NCBI GenBank assembly: GCA_001281695.1
Contig: LJIE01000001.1
Coordinates: forward strand, 688,107 to 752,106
Direction: 5' to 3'
DNA: 64,000 bases
Source: a bacterium 336/3
Lineage (GTDB): Bacteria; Bacteroidota; Bacteroidia; Cytophagales; Thermonemataceae
Positions 8,381 to 17,403 of this stretch are shown here, one piece after another; positions within the stretch are counted from its first letter, which is position 1; every line of letters starts with the position of its first letter. The position numbers and the translations under genes are program-made. The notes under the pieces were generated by a model. It saw nothing but the letters and a program-made list of their open reading frames with translations, was not told the DNA's origin and did not search any database.

Positions 8381-9265
8381 TTACAGATTTTTTTCAATTA
8401 CATAAATCAGGCTTGAGGTATTGGTTTTACCAGCCTTGTTATTAGAAATAAAACCTCTCCACAATGCTTTGATATATTGTGTTTTACCTGTTTTATAACG
8501 ACTGCTCAGTAAGCTAATATAATAAGCATCAAAAGGCATGGGACAAATAGCTTTTATACTACAGCCATGCTTTTTAAATAAACTTTCAATATCTTTTTTC
8601 TTGAAATGCCATAAATGTCTTGGAACATCGTAAGCTGCCCAATGTTCTTTAAAATACAAAGCATCATCACTTTCAGAATTTGGAACAGCTACAATAAGCT
8701 TTCCTCTCTCTGTTAGCAATTTTTTGAGTTTTTCAATTGTTTCGTTCAAATCAGGTACATGCTCCAATACATGCCACATTGTGATAGCATCATATTTTTT
8801 CCCCTCAGCTTCATCCAAACCTATAAAAATATTTTTTTGAGTTTGTTTTTCAGCAATACCTCTTGCATCTGCATCAGGCTCAACACCATCTACCTGCCAA
8901 CCTGCTTGAATACAAGTATTTAAGAAAGCTCCCGTTCCACACCCATTGTCAAGCAAAGTTCCTTTGGTTTGGGTATATTTCTGAACCAACTTTAATTTAT
9001 TTTTTAAAGCAATTTTGCGTACTCTATGATATACCCAATTGATAAGTCCCTTTTGTGTGTCAGAATGTGAAATATAATTATCTGATTTATAGTAGTTTCC
9101 TAATGTATCCAAAGAGGGACGAGGCGAAGTCAATAAAAACCCACAATTTTTACACTCTTGAATTTGAAAACTCTCTCTACTTACAGTATAATCTTTACAT
9201 ACCAAAAAAGGAGAAAACTCAGTATGATTACAAACTGGGCATTGGTAAATAATATCTTCTATCAT
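8381..9265 (-). CDS. class I SAM-dependent methyltransferase with zinc-ribbon N-terminus
   Basis: This 294-residue protein has two CxxC pairs at its N-terminus (Cys9/Cys12 and Cys38/Cys41), forming a likely zinc ribbon. A Rossmann methyltransferase core follows: motif I is LLDNGCGTGAFL (residues 104-115) and motif II-like MWHVLEHVPDL lies near 168. This architecture is common among methyltransferases in polysaccharide or sugar-nucleotide clusters, though acceptors are usually unknown. It starts six bases after ispF stops and precedes the 4-epimerase, so a sugar or lipid acceptor is plausible but not shown. Confidence 0.8.
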   Translation of the reverse strand: MIEDIIYQCPVCNHTEFSPFLVCKDYTVSRESFQIQECKNCGFLLTSPRPSLDTLGNYYKSDNYISHSDTQKGLINWVYHRVRKIALKNKLKLVQKYTQTKGTLLDNGCGTGAFLNTCIQAGWQVDGVEPDADARGIAEKQTQKNIFIGLDEAEGKKYDAITMWHVLEHVPDLNETIEKLKKLLTERGKLIVAVPNSESDDALYFKEHWAAYDVPRHLWHFKKKDIESLFKKHGCSIKAICPMPFDAYYISLLSSRYKTGKTQYIKALWRGFISNNKAGKTNTSSLIYVIEKNL

Positions 9266-9271
9266 AAACTT

Positions 9272-9754
9272 TTAGTCTTTTTTATAAACCAATGCAACGG
9301 CTGTAGCTGTAATGCCTTCTTTTCTGCCTACAAAACCTAAAGTTTCTGAGGTAGTGGCTTTTATGGACACATCTTCGGGTTCTACTTTCATGATTTTAGC
9401 CAAAATTTCTTGCATTTGAGGAATAAAAGGATTGATTTTAGGAGCTTCTAAACAAATCATGGCATCTACATTACCTACTGCATAACCTTTTTCTTCAATT
9501 TTAACCATTACTTCAGCAAGTAGTTTTTTACTATCAATACCTTTGTATTTAGGGTCTTTGTTAGAAAAATGGTAACCTATGTCTCTTAAAGCCAAAGCTC
9601 CCAAAAGGGCATCACAAATGGCGTGAATGAGTACATCAGCATCCGAATGCCCAACAGCTCCATGTGTATGTTCTATTTGTATTCCACCAAGCCAAAAAGG
9701 ATGATTTTTAGCCAATTGATGAACATCGTAACCTTGTCCAATTCTAAATTTCAT
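9272..9754 (-). CDS. ispF: 2-C-methyl-D-erythritol 2,4-cyclodiphosphate synthase
   Basis: IspF converts CDP-methylerythritol 2-phosphate to MEcPP in the non-mevalonate isoprenoid pathway. The 160-residue length is typical. Zinc ligands Asp10 and His12 are in GQGYDVHQL and His44 is in DVLIHAICDALLGA. The C-terminal motif TTSETLGFVGRKEGI (about 133-147) binds the diphosphate and cytidine parts of the substrate. It is followed after six bases by the methyltransferase and so probably heads a minus-strand operon reaching gldD. The M1 peptidase upstream ends at its own terminator, so ispF likely has a separate promoter. Confidence 0.96.
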   Translation of the reverse strand: MKFRIGQGYDVHQLAKNHPFWLGGIQIEHTHGAVGHSDADVLIHAICDALLGALALRDIGYHFSNKDPKYKGIDSKKLLAEVMVKIEEKGYAVGNVDAMICLEAPKINPFIPQMQEILAKIMKVEPEDVSIKATTSETLGFVGRKEGITATAVALVYKKD

Positions 9755-9774
9755 TGAAAATATGTTTAAATAAA

Positions 9775-9797
9775 AGGGCGAATGATTAGTTCGCCCT
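9775..9797 (-). terminator. intrinsic terminator of the M1 peptidase gene
   Basis: AGGGCGAA (9775-9782) pairs with TTCGCCCT (9790-9797) across a 7-base loop. On the minus strand TTTTATTT follows. It lies six bases past the M1 peptidase stop codon. Confidence 0.8.
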
Positions 9798-9802
9798 GCA
9801 AT

Positions 9803-11680
9803 TTATTTCTTTTTACCTTTTAAATCTGTATTTTTTGTGTTTTTATAAGGGTAAGAGTTGTTATTTCTATCTACATCTGCCATTCTTTCTGTTGGGTCTA
9901 TTTCTATTTTACTGATTTCTTTTACATCAGAACTGATTTTGAGAACATATTCAGGATAAACCCAAACCCAATCTTCCATGAGAGTGGTAGTAGCTCCACT
10001 CATTTCTTCTTTTTTCTCACCACGCATAATGTCTAATGGAATATAGTAACGTTCTTTCTTGCCACTTTTATACGTTACAACTAAATCTATGGGCATTGGC
10101 ATATCTCCTTTACGTTCTAAAACTACATTAGTTTCATTATTTTCTGAGCTAACAGCCTTAATTCCATAATCAATAGTTTTAGATGTATAAACCCAATATT
10201 CTTTATACCAATCTAATTCCAAACCAGATACTTTTTCCATGATTCTGATAAAATCATTAGCATTGGGGTGTTTGAACTTCCAAGTTTCAAAATATTCTTT
10301 CATGCCTTTTTCAAAAGCATCTTTTCCTATCACATAACTTAACTGATACAAAAATGTAGAACCAATAGAATAACTACTGATACTGTATGCTCTATTTGTT
10401 CTATAATGGTCTGCATGTGTACTCAAAGGTTCATTCTGACCAGCTTTTACCAAAGCAAAATAATTTCTATAACTATCTACATGAGGATTGTCAGCATTTA
10501 CATTGAAAATTTGATTCATTACAATATCTTCTGCAAATGTTGTAAATCCTTCATCCATCCAAGAATATAAACTTTCATTTGTACCCAAAACGCCATAATA
10601 CCAGTTGTGTATAGATTCATGTACTGAAACCCCTACCAAGCCTTCTAATTCTCTATGTTTTCCTAAAATGAGTGTAGCCATAGGATACTCCATACCACCA
10701 TCACCACCTTGTATAAATGAAAACTGTTCATAAGGATATTTCCCAAAACGTTCATTCATGATTTTGAATGATTTCACCATATAATCAGGCAATTGTTTCC
10801 ATTTTTCTTCTACTTGGCGTTCTTTTTTGTAGAAAAAGTGCATTTCAGGTAAATCTGCTTCTTTACGAATGGTATGAGCAAAATCAGGGTCAGCAGCCCA
10901 CATAAAATCATGGACATTGGGAGCTTTAAAATGCCAAGTAAGCTTATTTGAATTAGGTCTCTTTACAGCTTTTCCTTTTGTATCATAACCTTTGCCAATT
11001 TCTTGAGCATTTTGTAAATAGCCAGTCCCACCAACCATATAAGTAGAATCAATAGTGATTTTTACATCAAAATCACCCCAAATACCATAAAATTCTCTAC
11101 CAACATAAGGATTAGCATGCCATCCCTGATAATCATATTCTGCCATTTTGGGATACCACTGAGCCATAGAATAACGAACTCCTTCAGCATTATCTCTTCC
11201 AGAACGTCTAATCTGGATAGGAACTTGTCCTTCAAATTCCATTTCAAAAGTTACTTGCGATTTGGGAGCAATAGGTTTTGCTAATGTAACTTCTAGAATT
11301 GTTCCTTCAATGGCATATTTTAAAGGTGTACCATCTTGTTTTAAAGAAAATATCTTCTGATAACCTATTTCATTATCTTTCAATTTAGAAATCCTATCAC
11401 GTACACGCCCATCAGGGTCAGCAATGGTACGAGAACGCACATCCATAGCACTATTGGGCTGAAAGGCATTGAAGTACAAATGATAAAAAACTTTATCTAA
11501 TGTTTCAGAAGAGTTGTTGAAATACACCAATTTCTGTTTCCCTTTGAAACGATTGGTTTGGACATCCATATCAATATCCATGGTGTATTGAACACGCTGT
11601 TGCCAACGGTCAGCTTGAGCAAAAGCCCCAAATGCTAACAAAAAAGCAAATTTTACTAAAAAATATCTGTTTTTATTCAT
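9803..11680 (-). CDS. M1-family zinc metallopeptidase, exported
   Basis: This is a gluzincin aminopeptidase of 625 residues from the chosen start. The ATG at 11680 gives a signal peptide (MNKNRYFLVKFAFLLAFGAF, cleavage near AQA); the longer frame to 11761 would place a hydrophobic but basic 27-residue leader in front. Zinc ligands are His354 and His358 in VHESIHNW and Glu377 in WMDEGFTTFAED. A GAMEN-like exopeptidase loop is seen as GGDGGMEYPMATLI just before. It likely trims peptides in the periplasm. It forms a single transcription unit closed by the terminator at 9775. Confidence 0.92.
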   Translation of the reverse strand: MNKNRYFLVKFAFLLAFGAFAQADRWQQRVQYTMDIDMDVQTNRFKGKQKLVYFNNSSETLDKVFYHLYFNAFQPNSAMDVRSRTIADPDGRVRDRISKLKDNEIGYQKIFSLKQDGTPLKYAIEGTILEVTLAKPIAPKSQVTFEMEFEGQVPIQIRRSGRDNAEGVRYSMAQWYPKMAEYDYQGWHANPYVGREFYGIWGDFDVKITIDSTYMVGGTGYLQNAQEIGKGYDTKGKAVKRPNSNKLTWHFKAPNVHDFMWAADPDFAHTIRKEADLPEMHFFYKKERQVEEKWKQLPDYMVKSFKIMNERFGKYPYEQFSFIQGGDGGMEYPMATLILGKHRELEGLVGVSVHESIHNWYYGVLGTNESLYSWMDEGFTTFAEDIVMNQIFNVNADNPHVDSYRNYFALVKAGQNEPLSTHADHYRTNRAYSISSYSIGSTFLYQLSYVIGKDAFEKGMKEYFETWKFKHPNANDFIRIMEKVSGLELDWYKEYWVYTSKTIDYGIKAVSSENNETNVVLERKGDMPMPIDLVVTYKSGKKERYYIPLDIMRGEKKEEMSGATTTLMEDWVWVYPEYVLKISSDVKEISKIEIDPTERMADVDRNNNSYPYKNTKNTDLKGKKK

Positions 11681-11770
11681 TATGAGTGTAAATGATTGAT
11701 GAATACGCAAAAAATAACGCAACAAAAGTAGAAAAAATTTTATGATTGTTATATAAAGCAAAATGTTTTA

Positions 11771-13636
11771 TCAGTACAAATATTCCCAAGCACTTTGATA
11801 GGCATCTATTCTTTCAACATACTCTAAAAAATTTTTGAAAAAAGGATGACTTGCAAGTGTTGCAGAATCTCCAATAACAACTAATTTCTTTTTAGCTCTT
11901 GTAAGAGCCACATTGAGCCTTCGAGTATCAGCTAAGAAACCAATCTCATTCTTATCATTGCTTCTTACCAAACTAATAAAAACAGCTTCACTTTCTTGTC
12001 CCTGAAAGCTATCAACTGTTCCTACTCTTACATTTTCTGAATTTTCCAAAAGACTTTTTAAATAATTTACCTGAGCTTTGTAAGGACTAATGACAGCAAT
12101 AGGAATAGAAAACCTACTTTTAAAATCATCCAAAATTTTGATGAGCAAATTTGCCTCTTCAGGATTTGATATACTTAGATTATCACCTTGTTTTTCTTCA
12201 AATCCACAACCAGCAGTATCTATAAATACAAAGGGGCGTTCTTGCTCGCTTAAAACAGTGTTTTTTACAGAATCATGAGCTATTAAATCATTATGGTAAA
12301 ATTGTTCATTAGAGAAGCCCATAATATCTTCATGCATTCTGTATTGCACTTTAAGCATTACCGAAGTTTCTGGCTGTTTGTTAATCAAACGCTCCAACAA
12401 GGTCTTGCTTAACCCCATCTTTTCGGCTTCATACGATTTTACAGTAGGAGGGAGTTGACAGTGGTCACCAGCCAAAACTACCCTTTGGGCTTTACTAATA
12501 GGAATCCAAATAGCTGGGTCTAATGCCTGTGAAGCTTCATCAATAAAAACTGTATGATATTTTTTCTTGAAAACATAATGATGATTGGCACCTATTAAAG
12601 TTGTTGCAATTACTTGAGCATTATCCAAAATACTATCTGTAATGAAATTTTCTAATTTTTCAGCTTCTTGTGATGCACTTTTAGCTTCTTGAATTAGTAA
12701 TTTACGTTGTTCTCGCTCACTTGCTCCAAAATTTCTTTTATATTTTTTACTCAAACTCCAATACTCATCTGCTTGTTTTCTAAGGGCTTTAATTTGTTTA
12801 TACTGTGAATGACCAATTACTTTGTAATCTAAAGTGTTATTAACTACATTTTCACTTACTCTAATAGGATTACCAATACGTACAACTTGAACATTTTTTT
12901 GAACAAGTTTTTCCACAATCCAATCCAAAGCCAAATTACTGGCTGTGCATACCAACACTTGCTTTTCTGTTTTAAGTGTAAATGAAATAATTTCTGCAAG
13001 GGTAGTAGTTTTTCCTGTACCGGGTGGCCCATGAATAATAGCTATATCTTGGGCATTAACTGTCTTTTCAAGAGCCTCAATTTGAGAAAAGTTGAGTTGT
13101 GGATTTTGATAAAAATTTTGTTTTTGAATAAAATGGGCTTGCTTTTCACCAAGAAAAATCTCTCTCAATTCAGCCAAACGATTGTTCTCTGCAACAAGTA
13201 CATTTTGGAGGATTTTATCCATTTCTTGATAGGTAGTTTCATCAAATAGAATATCAATACCCAATTTTCCTTCATCAAACCAATCAGGAAGTTCATCAAC
13301 AGGTAGTACAATGGTCATGATATTTTGTCTTATTTTTTGAATAGTGCCCTGTATTCTATCTTTTTGAGCATTTTCTTGATTGGAAAATACAGAAACAGGC
13401 ATTCCAGCCTGAAACTGATGTGGCTCATGGATGAGTTGTGTTCTTTCTACTTGAATTCTAATTTTATCAAAAACAAAGTCAGTTTCCAATAAGTTAATAG
13501 GATACCATGTAGTGCCTTGCAATTTACGTTCTTGTAAAGGTGTTTTGAGCATTTGCTCAGTATATAGTTGTAAATCTGTTTGCTTTTCTACTTGGAGGGC
13601 TTTAACTTGCTGGGCTAAAATTTCTTTTGAGGACAT
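11771..13636 (-). CDS. superfamily 1 helicase of the UPF1/IGHMBP2 type
   Basis: This 621-residue protein has a full set of SF1B helicase motifs: Walker [12 protein letters not shown] (about residues 200-210), motif II FIDEASQALDP, motif III GDHCQLPPT, motif IV QYRMHEDI, motif V VGTVDSFQGQE, and motif VI RRLNVALTRAKKKL. The N-terminal 180 residues contain the beta-barrel insertion region seen in IGHMBP2-like enzymes. Bacterial members are presumed RNA/DNA helicases, with a role that is not established. The gene is monocistronic as far as can be seen, ending nine bases before the extended M1 reading frame. Confidence 0.9.
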   Translation of the reverse strand: MSSKEILAQQVKALQVEKQTDLQLYTEQMLKTPLQERKLQGTTWYPINLLETDFVFDKIRIQVERTQLIHEPHQFQAGMPVSVFSNQENAQKDRIQGTIQKIRQNIMTIVLPVDELPDWFDEGKLGIDILFDETTYQEMDKILQNVLVAENNRLAELREIFLGEKQAHFIQKQNFYQNPQLNFSQIEALEKTVNAQDIAIIHGPPGTGKTTTLAEIISFTLKTEKQVLVCTASNLALDWIVEKLVQKNVQVVRIGNPIRVSENVVNNTLDYKVIGHSQYKQIKALRKQADEYWSLSKKYKRNFGASEREQRKLLIQEAKSASQEAEKLENFITDSILDNAQVIATTLIGANHHYVFKKKYHTVFIDEASQALDPAIWIPISKAQRVVLAGDHCQLPPTVKSYEAEKMGLSKTLLERLINKQPETSVMLKVQYRMHEDIMGFSNEQFYHNDLIAHDSVKNTVLSEQERPFVFIDTAGCGFEEKQGDNLSISNPEEANLLIKILDDFKSRFSIPIAVISPYKAQVNYLKSLLENSENVRVGTVDSFQGQESEAVFISLVRSNDKNEIGFLADTRRLNVALTRAKKKLVVIGDSATLASHPFFKNFLEYVERIDAYQSAWEYLY

Positions 13637-13680
13637 AATGGAGTATTTATAAAACTAGGATAACAATTAACAAAACAAAT

Positions 13681-14169
13681 ATGAATTTAATCATCGCATT
13701 CTTAAAAAATATTTCTTTCATCACATTTGCAGCAGTTTGGCTTATACTTAATAAAAGCTATCCCAAAGAGATTTATGTAGGTAGTTATATCAATATTATC
13801 CATAAAGATTGGGTTTTATATGTATCATTAGGCTTTGTGGGCGTATTTAATTTAATTATGATATTCTTTCTTCGTTTGTTACAAAATATTCCTATTGAAA
13901 AATTAAATATTCCCAATAATATTTTTTGGAAAGAAAATGAAATCAGCAAAGATGAATTTTATAAAGTATTAAAAGCTTGGTTTTTTACTTTCATGATAGC
14001 TATTAACTTGTATTCATCTTTCATGTTGTACAAAATATGGGATTTAAATGTCCAAAATGAGGTTAGAGATTTATCTTTGTATTGGATGTTGGGTATATTG
14101 ATTGTTTTGATTTGGATTATATTCATTAGTTTTCGTTTCAAAATCAAAAAATACTCTATTTGGGACTGA
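13681..14169 (+). CDS. hypothetical membrane protein, four predicted helices
   Basis: I do not recognise this 162-residue protein. Four hydrophobic stretches are visible, at about residues 5-25 (FLKNISFITFAAVWLIL), 45-65 (WVLYVSLGFVGVFNLIMIFF), 105-123 (WFFTFMIAINLYSSFMLY) and 135-155 (YWMLGILIVLIWIIFISF). Lysine-rich segments lie between and after them. It is divergent from the helicase, 44 bases apart, and is followed by a terminator at 14231-14268. It has no known motif or enzymatic residues. Confidence 0.6.
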   Translation: MNLIIAFLKNISFITFAAVWLILNKSYPKEIYVGSYINIIHKDWVLYVSLGFVGVFNLIMIFFLRLLQNIPIEKLNIPNNIFWKENEISKDEFYKVLKAWFFTFMIAINLYSSFMLYKIWDLNVQNEVRDLSLYWMLGILIVLIWIIFISFRFKIKKYSIWD

Positions 14170-14230
14170 GTTAATTTTATGAATTAACAAATGCTTAACA
14201 AACACAACCTAAGTAATAAAATTGCGATAA

Positions 14231-14268
14231 TGCGAACTTAATCAAAAAAAAGTTTCGCATTTTTTTTA
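14231..14268 (+). terminator. intrinsic terminator
   Basis: TGCGAACTT (14231-14239) pairs with AAGTTTCGCA (14250-14259) with one bulged T. A run of T's at 14260-14268 follows. It separates the membrane-protein gene from the SusC operon. Confidence 0.65.
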
Positions 14269-14286
14269 TTTTTCAATAGGACTTAC

Positions 14287-14294
14287 TACTTTTG
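14287..14294 (+). promoter_or_regulatory. possible -7 element for the SusC operon
   Basis: TACTTTTG matches the Bacteroidota -7 consensus TAnnTTTG and lies 35 bases before the susC-like start. At the expected -33 spacing there is only TTTT, so this is a partial match. Confidence 0.4.
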
Positions 14295-14328
14295 AAAGAA
14301 CCAACTTCTAAAAAATAAAGAAAAAGTT

Positions 14329-17300
14329 ATGAAGAAAAAACTACTGTTTAGTTTTGTCTTTGTCTTAGCCTTTGTAATACAAGGTTTTGCACAAAGGACA
14401 GTGTCGGGAACGGTAACCGATGATAAAGCTCAAGCTGTAATTGGGGCAACTGTTTTCGTAAAAGGAAATACCAAGCTTGGAGCAGTTACTGATGTTGATG
14501 GTAAATATTCTATCAATGACGTTCCTAATGGTGCCATATTAGTGGTAAAAGCTGTGGATTTTAAAGATAAAGAGATAAATAGCGGTTCTCAAGCTGTTGT
14601 TAATTTTTCTCTAGAGCTAGATCAAATCCAACAAATTGAAGTTATTTCAACAGGTTATGGAGAAATAAGTTCTAGATCTTTTACTGGTTCAGCTGGGAAA
14701 GTAGGTAACAAAGAAATTGAAAATGTTCCTATTCAAAGTTTTGACCAAATATTACAAGGGCGTACACCAGGTGTTTTAGTACAAAGTTCTTCAGGACAGC
14801 CAGGTTCTCGTGCAACTGTATTAATCAGAGGTATAGGTTCTGTAAACAGTAGTACAGACCCCTTATACATTGTAGATGGTATTCCTATTGATGCAAACTT
14901 TTTTGGAACTTTAAACCCAAATGATTTTGAATCAATGAACGTACTTAAAGATGGACCAGCAGTAGCTATTTATGGTTCTCGTGGTGCCAATGGTGTAATC
15001 GTTGTAACCACTAAAAAAGGTGTAAAAGATAGGAATATATTCACATACAATGTTCAATATGGTGTAAGTACTCCTGATTATAATAGATTCCTACAAACAC
15101 TCAATTCTAAAGAAAAAATTCAAGTAGAAAATGAAATAGGTTTAGGTTATTCTTTTGATAGGAATGGACTGGGAACACCTACAGATGGGGAGTTGGAAAA
15201 TTTGGCTAATACATTTACTGATTGGAAAAAAGTATTATTTAAAAATGCAAGGACTGTACAACATGAAGTAACTGCTTCTGGAGGTTCTGAAAAATTAAGA
15301 TATTTCGGTTCATTAAACTACTACGATCAAGAAGGAACAGTTGTAAATACGAACTTTAAACGTTACTCTGGCCGTTTGAATTTAGATTATGTTGATAAAA
15401 ATTTTACATTCTCTTTCAAAAATACATTGTCTTTTACTAATCGTAACTTTACAGATGAAGGAAATACCTCTATTGGTTCTCCTATCAATGCTGTGTATTG
15501 GACAAATCCTTATGAAGTAATTTATGACCCAACTCATATTTCTGGTTATAATGTAATTAATACATCTCCATCTAATCAGCCAAACCCTTTAGAAGGACAA
15601 ATGTTAAACCGTGATAAATCAGATGATATCAAAGGATTTTCTACAATTACCGCAGAATATCAAATACCATGGATTTCAGGTTTATCTGTAAGAACAAATT
15701 GGGGAGTAGATTTGAATTCTAGAGAAAATGAGGTATTAGATCATCCTTACCAAATCAACTATTTAAAAACAGAATTAGGAGGTACACGTTCTTCACAAAG
15801 AGACGGCTTTTTTCAAAGAAGTACTAGAAGGAGAATAGCATATACAGGAACCACTTCAATAAACTATATAAAAGATATTAATGCAGATAATTCTCTCAGA
15901 ATATCTCTTTTCCAAGAAGTGGTTGCTCGTCAATTTCGTACATTTAATTTTACAGGTTTTGGCCTACAAAACCCTCTATTATTAAATGAGGCGGGTATTA
16001 CAGCAGGTAGTGCTGCTCCTAATGACCCTGCAAATAATTATATTCCTACTGTTGGCGGTTTAACTACTAACAATGGTTTATTTTCTGTATTCTTAGATGG
16101 TAGTTATACATTCAAGAAAAAATACTCTTTGAGTGCTAATATTCGTAGAGATGGTTCTTCTAAACTCTTAAAAGATAATAGATATGTAACTACTTACTCT
16201 GTAGGAGCAAACTGGGTTATGTCAGATGAGGATTTCTTAAAAGGTTCTAAAGTAAGTAATCTACGTTTGAGAGCAAGTTATGCAACAACTGCAAATCAAG
16301 ACTTAATCACAAATAGAGGTACAATAGCAGATGATTTCCCTGCCTTTGGCTTATATACACAAGGTGTTTATGCTGATGGATTAGCATTTTTCCAAAATAA
16401 CGTCCCTGTTCCTGATTTGAAATGGGAAAGAAGATTAAAATCTAACTTTGGAGTTGATTTTGGTTTTTTTGAAAATAGAATTACGGGTTCAGTAAATTTA
16501 TACAATGACGTGACTAAAGATTTGTTCTTTCCTAGACAATTATCAAGAACGTCAGGGTTTAGTAGTCTTCTTGTTAATGTGGGCGAATTGCGAAATAGAG
16601 GTATTGAATTCGAAATCGCTGCAGATGTTTTAAGAGTAGGTGATTTTACATGGAATTTAAGTGGTAATATTACATATAACCAAAATAAAGTTCTAAAAGT
16701 ACTACCTGGTCAGGAGGAAATAGCAGGTACTATAGATATTATTAAGGTTGGTTATCCTCTTTATTCCACATACTTAGTGCAATATGCTGGTGTAAATCCT
16801 GCAAATGGTGATGGTCTTTTCTATGACCAAAATGGCAATATTACTCCTACTTTAGATGGGGATGCTCAGAAAATATATAAACCTCGTTTTCCAACAGTCT
16901 TTGGAGGTTTTACTTCTGCATTTAATTACAAAAACTTTAGTTTATCCGTATTTTTCTCTTATGCAACAGGACATCAGTTGTATAATAATGAAAAAACTAA
17001 TATTGACAACCCTGGTTATTTACAAGATGGATTCTCTAGAGAAGTGTTACGTAGATGGCAAGAGCCTGGTGATATAACAGATTGGCCTCGTTTCCAAACA
17101 GCAGACGGAAGACTTACTGCATTTCAATATACTGAAGAAGGATCTGCTACAACTCGTTACTTAGAAGATGCTGGATATGTAAGACTTAGAAATTTACAAG
17201 TATCTTATAATTTACCAACAAAATGGACGGAAAAGGCTAAAATTAAGGGAGTAAGAGTCTTTGCTATTGGTCAAAACTTACTAACATTTACTCGCTGGAC

Positions 17301-17394
17301 AGGTATTGATCCTGAAAGAGGTGGAGGAACTGCTACAGGAGCTTTGTACCCTGCTCTAAGAACTTACACTGTAGGAGCTAATGTTACATTCTAA
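14329..17394 (+). CDS. SusC/RagA-family TonB-linked outer-membrane transporter
   Basis: This 1021-residue protein has a signal peptide (cleavage near QGFAQ), a carboxypeptidase-regulatory-like domain (about 23-110, TVSGTVTDDKAQAVIGATVF), and the SusC-type plug. The plug includes the family signatures GRTPGVLVQSSSGQPGS, IRGIGSVNSSTDPLYIVDGI and YGSRGANGVIVVTTKKG. The large barrel ends with LRTYTVGANVTF. SusC proteins import ligands captured by their SusD partner using TonB energy. The SusD partner begins nine bases after the stop. No glycoside hydrolase, sigma factor or sensor sits nearby, so a polysaccharide substrate should not be assumed. Confidence 0.95.
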   Translation: MKKKLLFSFVFVLAFVIQGFAQRTVSGTVTDDKAQAVIGATVFVKGNTKLGAVTDVDGKYSINDVPNGAILVVKAVDFKDKEINSGSQAVVNFSLELDQIQQIEVISTGYGEISSRSFTGSAGKVGNKEIENVPIQSFDQILQGRTPGVLVQSSSGQPGSRATVLIRGIGSVNSSTDPLYIVDGIPIDANFFGTLNPNDFESMNVLKDGPAVAIYGSRGANGVIVVTTKKGVKDRNIFTYNVQYGVSTPDYNRFLQTLNSKEKIQVENEIGLGYSFDRNGLGTPTDGELENLANTFTDWKKVLFKNARTVQHEVTASGGSEKLRYFGSLNYYDQEGTVVNTNFKRYSGRLNLDYVDKNFTFSFKNTLSFTNRNFTDEGNTSIGSPINAVYWTNPYEVIYDPTHISGYNVINTSPSNQPNPLEGQMLNRDKSDDIKGFSTITAEYQIPWISGLSVRTNWGVDLNSRENEVLDHPYQINYLKTELGGTRSSQRDGFFQRSTRRRIAYTGTTSINYIKDINADNSLRISLFQEVVARQFRTFNFTGFGLQNPLLLNEAGITAGSAAPNDPANNYIPTVGGLTTNNGLFSVFLDGSYTFKKKYSLSANIRRDGSSKLLKDNRYVTTYSVGANWVMSDEDFLKGSKVSNLRLRASYATTANQDLITNRGTIADDFPAFGLYTQGVYADGLAFFQNNVPVPDLKWERRLKSNFGVDFGFFENRITGSVNLYNDVTKDLFFPRQLSRTSGFSSLLVNVGELRNRGIEFEIAADVLRVGDFTWNLSGNITYNQNKVLKVLPGQEEIAGTIDIIKVGYPLYSTYLVQYAGVNPANGDGLFYDQNGNITPTLDGDAQKIYKPRFPTVFGGFTSAFNYKNFSLSVFFSYATGHQLYNNEKTNIDNPGYLQDGFSREVLRRWQEPGDITDWPRFQTADGRLTAFQYTEEGSATTRYLEDAGYVRLRNLQVSYNLPTKWTEKAKIKGVRVFAIGQNLLTFTRWTGIDPERGGGTATGALYPALRTYTVGANVTF

Positions 17395-17403
17395 ACATTT
17401 TTA

